A DNA stretch of 64,000 bases from Saccopteryx bilineata (taxonomy: Eukaryota; Chordata; Mammalia; Chiroptera; Emballonuridae). The position numbers and the translations under genes are program-made. The notes under the pieces are model-generated. The model made no database searches, was not told where the DNA came from, and saw nothing but the letters and a program-made list of their open reading frames with translations. Each line of letters opens with the position of its first letter. Position 1 is the first letter of the stretch. Positions 46,017-57,915 of this stretch are shown here, piece after piece. The DNA lies in the NCBI RefSeq assembly GCF_036850765.1, contig NC_089492.1:166902296-166966295 (forward strand), read 5' to 3'.

Positions 46017-46372
46017 CAGTGGTTCCCTTTATCTGCTATCCATGGTTTCAGTTACCTGAGGTTACCACAGTCCAAAAATATTAAATGGGAAAATTTCGGA
46101 AATAAACAATTCATAAATTCTAAATTGCTCACCATTCTGAGTATGATTAAATCTCACACCATCCTTCACCACCCCACCCGGGATGTGAACCTTCCCTTTG
46201 TCCAGTAGCCAGCTCTGTGATTAGATAGAGTGTTGGGTTATGTCACTGTCATAGGAACAGAACAGTGTCGTAACCCGAGGACCCACCTGTACAGGGTTTG
46301 GTACTACTCGCAGTTTCAGGCATCCATCGAGGGTCTTGGACCATGTCCCCCATGGATAAGGGAGAACTACTG
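46017..46372. mobile_element. Tigger-type (Tc1/mariner) MITE
   Basis: The ends CAGTGGTTCCCTTTATC and, as complement of the right end, CAGTAGTTCTCCCTTATC are inverted repeats, flanked by TA at 46015-46016 and 46373-46374. Inner text GTTTCAGTTACCTGAGGT, AAATATTAAATGGGAAAAT and AATAAACAATTCATAAATTC matches the ancient Tigger/MER2 group. No transposase ORF. Confidence 0.82.
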
Positions 46373-47189
46373 TATACAAATATTAGATTAGGAGAAACTA
46401 CAGAGGATCTTCTCAGGCAGGTTATTGAGTGTTTTAGACCATGAAAATAAGTATTGCAAATCTCTGGCTAGAAATAGTAAATCATTAAATATCCATGGAT
46501 CTGAGCAGGCTCTTATAATCTTTGCATTAATAAATGAGTGAAAGAGCCAGTGAGTGGGCGATAAACGAACAATGCTTTCCATATTGTGGAAAATTGGTTT
46601 GTTTGTTTAGGGTGAACTAGATCCTTGCACTGGCAGGCAAGCTGGGGTCTTGGTCACCCAGGAGGCTGCATGCCAGGTTGACCCACAGCTCCTATTGCTT
46701 TTTAGCAGGATTCAGATAGGGTGGGAGGTCTGAGGCTGCCCCTTGGTGTCCTCTCCGCAGGGGCCTTCTGCTCTTCCTACTAAAGGAGGTCCCACTTTAG
46801 CTCCCCACAGACAAGCTGCAACCATCCACATAGGACCCTCCCGGCAGCTTCCTCCCAAGTCCTCTTAGATATTAAATGGCAGGGTCATCACATAAAAATG
46901 ATTGAAAATGACTTCTCTACCAGCAGGAAGGATTCTTATTATGACCCATGTTTCAGGAATGGCAAGATTATTTTCCAATCATTTCTAGATGGTATTCAAG
47001 CACAGATTATCCATTCAACTCTCTGGGGGAGTGGTAAGTAGGTTCCATCATCTATGGCAGAATCAAACATCAGAATCTTGCAGGATTCTGGGTTTTGCTG
47101 CTATTTGAGTAAGTCTCCTGATCCCATTGCTCTAGGTCTGCCACGGCTCCCAGTAGGCTGAGACCCCTTTTATATTCAGGTCACAGCTC

Positions 47190-47190
<1 letters not shown>

Positions 47191-47250
<60 letters not shown>
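47191..47250. repeat. (TA)n microsatellite, about 30 units
   Basis: A 60-bp uninterrupted TA run. It is self-complementary, so it can form cruciforms, and it is probably length-polymorphic. Confidence 0.97.
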
Positions 47251-47252
<2 letters not shown>

Positions 47253-47644
47253 TGGCCTTTCTATATATATTAATGAAAGTATCTTTCGCTGGGAAAAGCA
47301 GACAACTGAGGGTCAGAGTGCCTAAACTTCTCTTATATGTAATGTCCTATTTAATCCATGGCAAGTCAGTCCTACGAGCCTCATATCAGTCCTCTATAAA
47401 AATCAATTGAATAGTTTCTGTCTCAGTGAATTAAAAGAGTTAAATGAAAACAGGTGAATAAGAATTTTTTGTAAAATTCTAAGAAGCTGGACAAGTACCA
47501 GGTATTAGTATTTTGTTATACTGGTAACTATGTAGAAAATTAATCAAAGTAGAAAGCCCACGTGCCTAAAATATAGCCAGTGCTTTTCAAATGCTAACTC
47601 CCTTCAACTGACACTGGAAGTTTAGAGCATGATCTTGGCCAATT

Positions 47645-47830
47645 GCAATAGTTCTCAACCTTGGCTGCGTATTAGAATCATCTAGGGAGTTTTTTAAAAA
47701 ATACTAGTGCCTGGATCTCATCCCCCGGTTCTGATTTAATTGGTCATGGGGTAAAGGATGCTATCCAGATGCTACAGTTTTTAGAAGCTCCCTGGGTGAT
47801 TCAAACATGCAGCCCAGTTAGTGGACCACT
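47645..47830 (+). mobile_element. MER5A-type DNA transposon remnant
   Basis: AATAGTTCTCAACCTTGGCTG, TATTAGAATCATCTAGGGAG, TTCTGATTTAATTGGTCATG and AGCTCCCTGGGTGATTC are the ordered hallmarks of this Charlie-related short element. Confidence 0.85.
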
Positions 47831-48554
47831 TGAGCCCTAATGTTCAGAATGTGAACATCAGTGTCAGGGGCCTCACTGGGGTACTTGTTACATTTAAATG
47901 GGATGCCCAGGTGACACATTAAAGTTTGCAAAGCATTGTACTGATCTCTTGGGCTGGAGAAATTTTCCAGATGACTGGAATCATGTTGTGCTGGCTTGAC
48001 CTTTGGTCTGTTGGCTTTCCTGAATGACACTGCACTGTCAGCATACCTCTGATTTGGAGGACTGTTGGAATATTAAGTTGATTCTGGGGCTGTAAGATTC
48101 AGGTCTGATCTGGGACTCAACCAGGCCTTCCAAAGTTCACCTGCTGTCTGTACATAGTAAGTGATTAATACTTGGGACTTCCTTACTGGGGAATAATCTG
48201 GGCCCATGGGAGTTCTTTCCTGCTGGGAGGTTTCAAGTTGAATTGAGGGGTTTTCTAAGGCAAAATCAGAAGGTGCCTTTCTAAGTAATCTTTCATCAGT
48301 GTCCAGGACTTACCTTTAGAAAGTGAGGCAAAGCCTCTCTCTGGTTGCTGCATTGCAATGCATTTTCCCCAGAGGAAATGACAAATCTGAGAACCCTAGA
48401 GGTATATGAATACAGAATACTAAGGTGTTAACATGTTTAACAGGGTAACACAGGAAAGCTTCTTAGACCAAACTGATGAATGTTCTATAAAGTGAAACTA
48501 AATTTTGTCAACACTCAAAGAGAAATATTCCCTTTTTCTCCTTTCTTCCTTTTT

Positions 48555-48624
48555 TCCTTCCTTCCTTCCTTCCTTCCTTCCTTCCTTCCTTCCTTCCTTC
48601 CTTCCTTCCTTCCTTCCTTCCTTC
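48555..48624. repeat. (TTCC)n microsatellite
   Basis: About 17 tandem CTTC/TTCC units, one-strand pyrimidine only, so triplex-prone. Confidence 0.97.
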
Positions 48625-48721
48625 ATTAAATCTTCATGCACTGCTTACTTACAAAATGCAGATGGCATAGGCCCTAATATCTAAGAAAATGCTTTTCTTT
48701 TAACTGATAAGAACTCACTTC

Positions 48722-49093
48722 CTGGCCCTGGCCAGACTGGCTCAGCGGTAGAGCACTGACCCAACATGTGGAAGTCCCTGGTTAGATTCCTGGTCAGGGC
48801 ACACAGGAGAAGTGAGCATCTGCTTCTCCACCCCTCCCCCTTCTCTCTTTCTCTCTCTCTCTCTCCTCCTTTCCTGCAGACATCACTTAAATGAGAAGTT
48901 TGGCCCCAAGGGCTGAGGGTGGCTCCATGGCCTCGCCTCAGGCACTGATATAGCTTGGTTGCTGAGCAACAGAGCAGCAGCCCCAGATGGGCAGAGCATT
49001 GCCCTATAAGGGGCTTGCTGGGTGGATCCCTGGTCAGGCACATGCAAGAGTCTGTCTTTGTCTCCTCACCTCTCACTTAATTAAAAAAAAAAA
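48722..49093 (+). mobile_element. Long tRNA-derived SINE
   Basis: CTGGCCCTGGCCAGACTGGC head, B box GGTTAGATTCC, then the long-family body ending TCACTTAATTAAAAAAA. Perfect duplications AAGAACTCACTTC at 48709-48721 and 49094-49106. The body lacks a few internal blocks and has GACATCACTTAAATGAG in place of the usual GGAGCAAAG text. Confidence 0.9.
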
Positions 49094-49119
49094 AAGAACT
49101 CACTTCTTTTAGTTTCATG

Positions 49120-49390
49120 CTTAAATGTCACCTATCAAAGATGTTACCCCTCTAACCACCTATAGAAATCACACTGCCTGAGAACTCCTTTTATCTTCTC
49201 TGTCTTTCTCTGCTTGTGCCATGGCACTTGGCTATCCCATTGCATATTATCCACTACTCCTATAGAATTTAAAACCCACAGAGGCAAAGACTTTGTTCCC
49301 TTCATTGCTATACCCCAGTGCCTAGATTGGTGTCTGACTCAATGGACACTCACTGGTGTTTGTTGAATGAACATTGAATGAACAGAAGGA
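49120..49390 (+). mobile_element. L2 3' end
   Basis: AAATGTCACCTATCAAAGATG, TTGTTCCCTTCATTGCTATA, CCCCAGTGCCTAGATTGGTG and TGTTTGTTGAATGAACATTG give the canonical L2 tail. Confidence 0.82.
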
Positions 49391-49394
49391 GGAC

Positions 49395-49625
49395 AAGAGC
49401 AATAACGCTAATTATAAACTTACCATAAACCTTACCTAATACTGGTGCTTTACATCTGTTATTTTATTATATTCTTACAACATAGTCTCACATTGCCTGC
49501 CCAAAAGGATTTCATAAAGCTAAGTAAAAATTGCCCACAGTCACAAAGCTAGAAAATTGCAGAGCATGAAGCAGGATTTGAACTGACATATATTTGGTTC
49601 TAAATGTCATGTTTCTTCTACTGCC
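49395..49625 (-). mobile_element. MIR SINE
   Basis: GTGCTTTACATCTGTTATTT, ATTGCCCACAGTCACAAAGC, GAAGCAGGATTTGAACTGAC and CATGTTTCTTCTACTGCCCC follow the reverse complement of MIR, nearly complete. Confidence 0.8.
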
Positions 49626-49699
49626 CCAAGGAACAGAATTGCTTCGTGTTCACAAGCAGTGCCCACATACAAAGGGACACATGTTTTTAGTTTGTATTC

Positions 49700-49845
49700 T
49701 GGATTTTTATCCACATTTGAGCAATGTTTAATTGTACAGCAGGTCTATGTGTTGAACCAAAATGCCCAGTGTGAGTAAAACAACTAGTGCTTAGTGCCTA
49801 CTTGGTATTTATAAATGTTTGCTGGATGGATGGATGGATGGACAG
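49700..49845 (+). mobile_element. L2-type tail with (TGGA)n expansion
   Basis: GCTTAGTGCCTACTTGGTAT followed by TTATAAATGTTTGCTGGATGG resembles an L2/MIR end. The usual TGAATGAATGA tail has become TGGATGGATGG (49822-49842). Confidence 0.6.
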
Positions 49846-50074
49846 AAAAAGAAAAGGCAAGAAATTATAGATACATTTTCTATATGGGAAATACTGTATA
49901 GTTCCCCTTGATTTGTTTTTAAGTTAAGTTAATTTTTTAAAAAGAATTGAACATAGTAGTAAAAGGAATAGATTGACTCTGTCAGATTCATGGACCTGTA
50001 CATCATCCTTGCTTAATCCCACTGAAATATGGTTAAAACTGATTTTTTTAAAACCGTGGTACTCTCAGTTTGAT

Positions 50075-50076
<2 letters not shown>

Positions 50077-50159
<83 letters not shown>
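50077..50159. repeat. Compound (AT)n(AC)n microsatellite
   Basis: About 20 AT units (50077-50116) run directly into about 21 AC units (50117-50159). Open frames through it are artefacts. Confidence 0.97.
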
Positions 50160-50160
<1 letters not shown>

Positions 50161-50739
50161 CATGATGGGCTGAAACCTCTGGGCATTGTCAGGCTGACCC
50201 TGCCTTTAAATCTATTTAGCTCTGGCAAATGTCTCAGAGGTTGCATGTCAACCCCCAAGAGAGAAAGGCAGAACAAAGTGGCCAGAGTCAAGTAAACATA
50301 GACGAACTGTTGTGGGAAGACGGGGCCGAGAATAGCAACACACATGGAATTCAGGCATTTCTTCCCATGCCCGCTGCCCAAAGATGGCCTTCTTTAAACC
50401 TGCAACTGCTGCACTATGAAAAATCCAATGAGGTCAGGCTTATTTTGGCTTGGCTTTGAGAACAAATCCTCACACGGAGCCACTGCTCTCAGAAATGTCT
50501 GTGCATCTTCACTCTTAAAATGTGATCTCCTTAGAACCCAGGTACCCCAAACCATTTGATGAGAGTTTGCTGTGCACATCTCAGTAATAACACTGGTGCC
50601 TGGGTGTGATGGTAGAGAGACAAGAGTGCTATTCTAAGAGCAGGGGTTGAATTGATTATAGGTAAAATTTTTCCCTCCATATATAGAGTTGAGAGGGAAA
50701 CAGATTTTACAAAATAGTAAATATGCTGTTGATTTAGAA

Positions 50740-51091
50740 CAGGGGCAGTCAACCTTTTTACACCTACTGCCCACTTTTGTATCTCTGTTAGTAGTAAAAT
50801 TTTCTAACCGCCCACCAGTTCCACAGTAATAGTGATTTATAAAGTAGGGAAGTAACTTTACTTTATAAAATTTATAAAGCAGAGTTACAGAAAGTTAAAG
50901 CATATAAAAATAATTACTTACCAAGTACTTTATGTCGGATTTTCGCTAAGTTTGGCAGAATAAATCTTTATAAAACAACTTACTATAGTTAAATCTATCT
51001 TTTTATTTATACTTTGGTTGCTCCACTACCGTCCACCATGAAAGCTGGAACGCCCACTAGTGGGTGGTAGGGACCAGGTTGACTACCACTG
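50740..51091. mobile_element. Non-autonomous hAT DNA transposon (352 bp)
   Basis: The left end CAGGGGCAGTCAACCT and the complement of the right end CAGTGGTAGTCAACCT form terminal inverted repeats (14 of 16 matching). A perfect 8-bp duplication ATTTAGAA flanks it (50732-50739 and 51092-51099), close to the usual hAT nTCTAGAn pattern. The interior is AT-rich with no ORF, so it was moved by a transposase from elsewhere. Confidence 0.92.
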
Positions 51092-51194
51092 ATTTAGAAG
51101 GTTTTAGACCATTGGGACCTTCTCCCTTTACTGTCATCCCAAAGCCCTCATAGTCAAGCCTAGATAGGAAGTCTAGTCATCATATCCTTCCTCT

Positions 51195-51500
51195 CAAAGT
51201 TGTAAAACTTTAATTTTATTTTTCAATCACAGTTGACATTCAATATTTTTGTATTAGTTGCATGTGCAGAGCATAGTGGTTAGACAATCATACACTTTAC
51301 AAAGTGTTCCACACAATATTTCCAGTACCCACCTGGAACTGTACATAGTTATTACAACATTGTTGACTATATTCCCTGTGCTGTACTGCACCTCCCCTGG
51401 ACTGTTCTATAACTACCTATCTGTACTTATCAACCCCTTCCCCTTTTTCACTCAGTCCCCAACCCCCCTCCTCTCTGGGAACCATCACAGAGTTATAAAT
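51195..51500 (-). mobile_element. L1 3'UTR fragment, antisense
   Basis: TTTTTCAATCACAGTTGACAT, GAGCATAGTGGTTAGACAAT, CTGTACATAGTTATTACAAC, TGACTATATTCCCTGTGCTG and CCCCTTCCCCTTTTTCAC match the reverse complement of a common mammalian L1 3'UTR. Confidence 0.8.
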
Positions 51501-52059
51501 TTTTAAATGGAGTCATGAGATACCATGAAAGTCATCACCACTCTAAAACTATTACAGGGATGATTATAATGTAAAGTGGTAAAATATTGATATAAAAGAA
51601 AGAACATCTGTTTGAATCACCAGACCTTCCTTTCAAAGCAGCAGCCCTACTCTTTCACAGTTGGAGCTTCCCTGGTGGGTGCGAGAGATTTTTGTATGAT
51701 AAACAGCTCAGCCTTAGCATCTACAATGACTTGTTCCACCGGGAAAGCCAGCCCTCCAAAGTACAACACCTCAGAGGCTCCCTCATCTGCCAACCGGCTG
51801 TGGCTTTATCCAGAGAAGCTCTTCCTATTTGAACAGCCACACAGGAAAGTGGCCAGCACTGCATCTTGCCATGCCAGGCTGGGCAGGCCAGAGCCGCTTC
51901 TGAGAGCCTGGAGCCTGCTGCCCAATGCCCACGCCAGGCAGGCCTCTCCTCACCACTGCTGTGTGCCAGGCAGGGAGCTGGGCCCACAGCTACCCTCTCA
52001 CACACTCACCTGCCTCTACCTTACAGTGACACCAGCCACCCTGGCTCTGGACACCCAAC

Positions 52060-52540
52060 CAATGTGACCTGCGTAGAGTCTCCCAGCTGATGAGTAGCAG
52101 AACCAGGATTCGGACTCAGGTCCCTGGGAGGCCCAGGTGTAAGGAGGGGATCATCATCAATGAGAGTGTGGGCTCTGGAGCTGGAGTGTCACCCGATTTA
52201 CTTATGAAGGAAATGACAGCACCCTCTAGACTCAAAGAAAAAGTGAATACAACCTGGAAACAGCAGGCCATGACATTGCCTGGCCGTATCAGAAACACAG
52301 GCCTTGAAGTTAGAGCCACCTGGGTTTGAGTCCCTTCATGGTCAAGTCCTTGAACAGACATCCGACCACAGGCCAGTGACTTAATTTCTCAAGGTTGAGC
52401 ACCTTTCTGTGTAAAATCGAAACCACACCCCCTCATCACAGAGTTCTTCTAAAGAGAAAAGAGGTGACATATAAATGACCGGCGTGTTTGGTGCACAGTA
52501 AAGGGCTCTTGTTGGAGTTATAGTGTCTGTGACAACGCCA
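52060..52540. mobile_element. Opposed MIR pair, copy 1 of an ancient duplication
   Basis: A MIR in minus orientation (GATGAGTAGCAGAACCAGG) is followed by a spacer (AGGTGTAAGGAGGGGATCA) and a MIR in plus orientation (GTGTGGGCTCTGGAGCTGG, then GTTTGAGTCCC, AGTGACTTAATTTCTC). The same arrangement and spacer recur at 53400-53745. Confidence 0.65.
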
Positions 52541-53114
52541 GTTCTCTGCTTAGTTTTTGCAGTGTTTGTTGTTGTTAGCAGATGTTATCAAAATAAACAC
52601 TAGTCAGACAATTACCAGAGTTCAGCCAAGCAGTAAGCAGTAATGCTCTTGCACGTGCACTATGGGGACACAAACCAAAGACCTTGGCTTCCTGTCACTA
52701 TTTTACATTAGGAGTTCTCTCCAAGCAGCTGAAGCCCTCTCTCCTTCATTTGCTTTCTTATTTTATTTTTATTTTTTTATGAAGAGTATCAACCCATGGA
52801 AGGTTTAGTTATAAAAGAGATGATCTGTCCTGGCCCCAGGAATACCGGGATCCTTCTGAGAGGACGGAGGGGGAGGGGGCTACCAGAGGAGGCTGAGGTT
52901 TGGGCTGCCAGACTGCGTTTTCACAGGTTCTTGGGCACAGAACTCTGCTGAGAAAAACTGGTCCCATGTCAGTCAAACCTATTTCTTAAAAAATACCATT
53001 GGGACAAAATTTTTAGTATGGAAAGAAAAAAACCTGGCTCCAAAAATAGCCTCCTCATTCGGTCAGTGTGGACAGCACCAAATGCTACACAATGAGCCTG
53101 TGATTGTGCGTTGT

Positions 53115-53280
53115 AGACAGTTGTAGAGCATGGTTCTCGGTGTCACCTAGGACCTTGTCAGAAATATAGATTTGTGGGTCTCCTGCCAGACCTGCTGAGT
53201 CAGAAACCTTGGGTGGACCCAGAGCTTTCACAAGGCTCCCCCCTCCGCAGGTAATGTCAAATGGCTCAGGTACCAGGACC
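53115..53280. mobile_element. MER5-like DNA transposon remnant
   Basis: GCATGGTTCTCGGTGTCACC, TTGTCAGAAATATAGATTTG, CTGCTGAGTCAGAAACCTTG and TTTCACAAGGCT resemble a Charlie/MER5-type element. Confidence 0.5.
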
Positions 53281-53399
53281 GAAGCTTGGTGTCATGGGGT
53301 TTCTTGTGGTGAATTTATAGGGAACACACAGTCACTAAGCACTTGCACCCACATTCTTCTCGCAAGAATTTGATCTCCTTTTTTAGATTAGAAATTGAA

Positions 53400-53745
53400 T
53401 CAGGGGCTTGTGGCCTGTGCAGAATCTCTCAGCGAATGAGCAGCAGAGCCAGGATTTGGGACCACATGCTTAGGAAGCTAGATGTAAGGAAGGGAAGGTA
53501 GCAGATGAGAGCATGGGTTTGGGAGCTGGAATATTTGAGGTTGGAACCCCAGCTTTGTCACTTTAATGCTGTGTGGTCCTGGGTGAGTTGGTTAGCCTCT
53601 CTGTACCTCCATTTCCTCATCTGCAAACTTCTTCTTCATGTGGGTTTTGGGAAGATTCAGTAAGATAATTCATAGGTGGTGGGGCAGTTCTGGCAGGTAG
53701 TAAACACCAATATCATGGTTGTTACGGTGTTTCTCAGTGCACTGG
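53400..53745. mobile_element. Opposed MIR pair, copy 2 of an ancient duplication
   Basis: GAATGAGCAGCAGAGCCAGG (minus MIR), spacer AGATGTAAGGAAGGGAAGG, then GAGCATGGGTTTGGGAGCTGG, GGGTGAGTTGGTTAGCCTC and TTTCCTCATCTGCAAAC (plus MIR). The spacer similarity to 52125-52160 points to one duplicated unit, not independent insertions. Confidence 0.65.
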
Positions 53746-54639
53746 AGTGGAAAGAACAGCCAGCACGGGAGCCTGGGTCTCGACTTTGGCATTGACCAAG
53801 GTGATAGCCCAAAATAAAATAATGGACAACCTCCCTCACCCCCAAGGCTTTTTCAGAGGCGCCAAATGCAGCCCCCAGAGGCCCCAATATTTACCTGAAT
53901 TTCATAAAATACTTCTCCATCTCCTTCTCTGACTCCTGCAGGGACATAGCACGTGCCAACCTCCAGCTATAGATAGATCAGGACTCATTTGGGGGTGTGG
54001 AAAGTGACAAGAGATTACCGGGAGATAAGCATCAGCTCTCCGGTTTCAGGGGAGGACACACAGTGGTTGAATGGCTTGACTTGTTGCCAGATGGTATCAG
54101 GGACAGTGGGTGAGAACAGCCGCTGGGCTCTTAGCTTTCATGGATAGAGCGGGATTGCCGCCAGGGTATTTTTAATGACTGCCTGAGGGACATTCACTTT
54201 GAGAAAAGATCTGTGACATTCCCTTACATTTCTCAGTTCTCGGACTTTTTTTCAGATTCTTGGAGCCTGCAGAAGGTAACAATTATGTTGTTCCCTTCAA
54301 AAGAGGCCCCTGGCATATTGCAGGTGCTGTCCTCTGAGGCCCAGGGAGCAGTCACAGCCCAGGGAAGTTTCCCCCAGTGGTTCTGTTTTAGCTTTCCCTC
54401 CCTTCATGGGTAGACTCCTTGAACAAGTGATCCACACCTGCTCTAACATGTCCTTGTTACCCACTCAACTACTCAACTCCCAGTGCTTTGGCTCCTGTCC
54501 CAGCTCCTCTCTAAAAGGTCACTGGGGACTTACCAGTCCTAAAAAGAGAAACCTCGTGGGGATCCCACCCTGGGTGACTCCCTGCAACATTTAATCCAAC
54601 CACCCACTCCTTCTCAAGGGTCTCACATCCCCTGACTTT

Positions 54640-55485
54640 GGAGTCATGGCACAATGTTTGTGCCCTCCTCCTGCTTCTCCCACAGTCCTCTCTGCCTCTG
54701 CTATGAGATGGCCAATCCCTGAAGGTATCACCCACCCTCATGCCTTTCCCTCTCATTTCTGCATCTCCATCTGGGCCCTCTCCCCTGAGCTCAAGTGTGG
54801 CACCCCCAGCTCTTGGCTGGGCTTCCATTGCCATGAACTCATTGCATCTAATCCAGGCTGAGGCCTTGCCCTGGTTCTGGCATGCCCTCCTGATGTCACT
54901 GTTTTGTCCTTCACTCTGTTCCCTGGAATCATCTCACCTCCTCCTTGCCTTTGACTCCCTTCCCTTCTCTCTCCAAAGCCATTGCAGAGTTACCAGGTCT
55001 GCCTGACTCTCCATTTGAAACATCACCTCACAAGTCACACCTTCTCTATCCACTAGCACTGCCCCTGTATGAGACCAGTCACCTCCCATTTAACTGTGGC
55101 ATTAGCCTCCAGCTGGTCACCTTTCCTGCCACTCTCCTTTCTGTCTCTCTGGTCTATGACCTCAGTTCACCCTTCCAAACTCAAAGGAGCCATATTGCTC
55201 TTCTATTCAAACACCTCTCAGAACAGAACTGCTAGTCCCAGTATTCAGAGCCACTCAAACACTTTCTCACATGTCTTAATCACATTATTCCTGTCAGTGT
55301 CTCAGAAGAAGCCCTCTGCTCCAGTAAGTAAGCCTGTCCTGCGACACTCAGCCTGCAAGCTCCAGACCTTTGCTTGTGCCGTTTTTTCCTCCTGGATATC
55401 CCACGGCTCTCCTCTGCCTACCCACACACTCCTCCTCCTTCAAGGTCTAGCAGTCCCCTCTTTTATTCATTCAGTTACTTAAGAA
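54640..55485 (+). mobile_element. L2 LINE fragment
   Basis: Pyrimidine-rich text runs as in L2: CAGCCTGCAAGCTCCAGACC, TTTGCTTGTGCCGTTTTTTC, CTGGATATCCCACGGCTCTC and CCTCCTCCTTCAAGGTCTAG near 55350-55450, with looser matches upstream. The several open frames here are overlapping and unsupported. Confidence 0.55.
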
Positions 55486-55601
55486 ACTTTTTATTTGCTA
55501 CAAGATAGTGAGTGATATGGGCCCATCTCTTCAGATTTCTCAAGAAAAACCAAAAATATCAATTTTCATATGAAGTTGCTTCGTTTAAAGATGTTCACAT
55601 T

Positions 55602-55945
55602 GTCTGACGGGTGGTGGCACAGTGGAAGGAACATTGACCTGGGATGCTGAGGACCCAGGTTCAAAACCTAGAGGTTGTGGGCTTGAACCACGGCTCATCT
55701 AATGTGAGTGCAGGGTCATTGTCATCAGCATCAGATCACGACTTGCTGGCTTGAAGCCCAAGGTTGTTGGCTTGAGCCCAAGGTCGCTGGTTTGACTAAG
55801 TGGTCACTGGCTTGGCTAGAGTCCCCTAGTCAAAGCCAGTTTAAGAAACAGTGAACAACTAATGAGCTGATGCTTCTTGCCTCTCTCCCTTCCTCTCTCT
55901 CTCTCTTTCTTGTTCACTTGCTCATTAAAAAAATAGAAAAGAAAA
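55602..55945 (+). mobile_element. tRNA-derived SINE, second family, older copy
   Basis: CTGACGGGTGGTGGCACAG head, B box region CCCAGGTTCAAAACC, repeated GCCCAAGGTYGYTGGCTTGA units (55757-55815), a CTCTCTCTTTC end and an A-rich tail. Possible worn duplication GTTCAC on both sides. Confidence 0.8.
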
Positions 55946-56954
55946 AGGTTCACCTCATACTACTTTAAAGGTAGTACCTATTAGAAGAGCATGAGCCCTT
56001 AAAATTATGATTTCAAGACTATTTCAGAGAGAGACCTGAAGATGGCAGCAGAGTAGGCAGATGAACAGACTCCCAGCTCATATCACCAAACTGGATTACA
56101 AATTAATTTAGAAACAATCAGCATGAAAAACCAACTCTGGACTACAAGAACAGCTCTCAAAAACCAAGGAGCAAAGAAGAAGCCACAAAAAACCTGGTAG
56201 AGAGCACCTGAATCTCCCCTGCTTACAGGAACAAGGGTGTGTGTGTGAGGCTGAGAGCACAGAAGGGCTCTCACTCCAAGGAAAAGGGCAGAAAATACTG
56301 CTCACAGCCACTTCCCTGGAGACCAAGGAACGAGGTGTGTTGAAAGGGCTGACTTGTCTTCCAAAAAGAAAGGGGAGAGAGAGAAAGAGATGGTGAGGAG
56401 CAGAGGAATACAGGGATGAACTGAGAAGATGACTCATCAAGTGCTGGAGGCGGCCATAGATGGAGGATGGACTGATTCTTCCACAAAACAAAAGACTAAA
56501 GTGCTTCTGGGTCACAGATCTCCAGACATCTCTACAGCTACTACAATCAGCACAACAAGACACAACTGAAAACGAGAAGTGGGGAGGAGAGGCAGTAATT
56601 CAGGTCTCCATGGAGGTCTGAGATACACCTCCCCCTACTGAAGCTGAGACAAAACCTTGCCCCCAGAGAAAGTAACTGGCACAAGAGGCCTTCCGAGTCT
56701 TAGGTTACACCCACTGCATTCCTGGATACAGTTTCAAATAAGCCCCCTGCTGAAATCAGTAAAAAAGACGATCACCTGTTAAGAAAACAAACAAATCAAG
56801 ACTTCAAAGTAGCCCAAATCCGAAAGTAGATTACAAATAATAGCTGATGCCAACCCAAGAAGACCTAGAAATAACACAATTGAAAACTGGAGGCAGACAA
56901 CACCAAGTCTAGACTCAACAAACTCTACAAACAAAACACCCAAACACATACATA

Positions 56955-57845
56955 ATGAGAAGACAGAGAAGTACAATCCAAATGAAACCACAAAAGAAAC
57001 CTCCAGGAAATGAACTGAGTGATATGGAAATAAACAAACTTCTGGATGCAGAGTTCAAAATAATGATTGTAAGGATGCTTAGGGATCTCAGAACAACAAT
57101 GGATGGTCATTACGAACACCTAAATAAAGAAATAGCAAGTATAAAAAAGGATATTGAAATATTAAAAAAGAATCAGTTGGAGATGACAAATACAATATCA
57201 GAAATAAAGACCACAATGGAAGAAATTAAAAACAGGATGGATGGAGCTGAGGATCAAATCAGTGAGTTGGAGGACAAGTTGAATGAAGGCATGAAAGCAG
57301 AGAAGAAAAAAGAAAAGAGAATCAAAAAGTCTGAGGAAACTCTTAGAGAGCTCTGTGACAACATAAAGAGAAATAACATCCTCAAAATAGAGGTTTCTGA
57401 AGAAGAAGAGAAAGAACAAGGGATAGATTTGTTCAATCATATCATAGCTGAAAATTTCCCTAAATTAATGCAGGAGAAACTCTCACAAGTTCAAGAAGCA
57501 CAGAGAATTACATTAAAGAGAAACCAAGACACATCATAATTAAAATACCAAAGCTAAGTGATAAAGAGAAAATATTAAAAGCTGCTAGAGAAAAAAAAGG
57601 TTATCACCTACAAAGAAGCCCCCATAAGGATGACATCAGACTTCTCAACAGAAACACTTGAGCCAGAAAAAATGGCAAGAAATATTCAAAGTAATGCAGA
57701 ACAAGAGCCTACACCAAGACTACTTTATCCAGCAAGGCTATCATTTAAAATTGAAGGAGAAATAAAAATCTTCCCAGACAAAAAAAAAAAAAAAAACAAC
57801 TCAAGGAATTCATTACAACCAAACCAAAGCCCCAGGAAATGTTAA
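56955..57845 (+). pseudogene. L1-B ORF1, frameshifted
   Basis: ATG 56955 opens RRQRSTIQMKPQ. The coiled coil (KEIASIKKDIEILKKNQ to KSEETLRELCDN) and the start of the RRM are intact for 194 residues. The 16-nt deletion near 57528, relative to L1-C, shifts the frame and ends it at 57539. The remainder (SDFSTETLEP, PARLSFKIEGEIK) is readable in other frames to the TAA at 57843-57845. Confidence 0.9.
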
Positions 57846-57915
57846 GGGGCCTGTTGTAAACAGATCAAAGTGGGAAAAGAATATAGCAAAAGAGGAATAC
57901 AGCTTTGAAGAATTC

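Noticed and set aside
47191..50159. CRISPR-like or regulatory tandem arrays
   Set aside because: The tandem arrays here are plain dinucleotide and tetranucleotide microsatellites without spacers.
50013..50381. 122-residue frame with alternating residues
   Set aside because: It is a translation of the (AT)n(AC)n microsatellite.
54646..55482. Cluster of overlapping open frames in intron 1
   Set aside because: Pyrimidine-rich L2-like sequence lacks stops by composition. There is no domain or splice structure.
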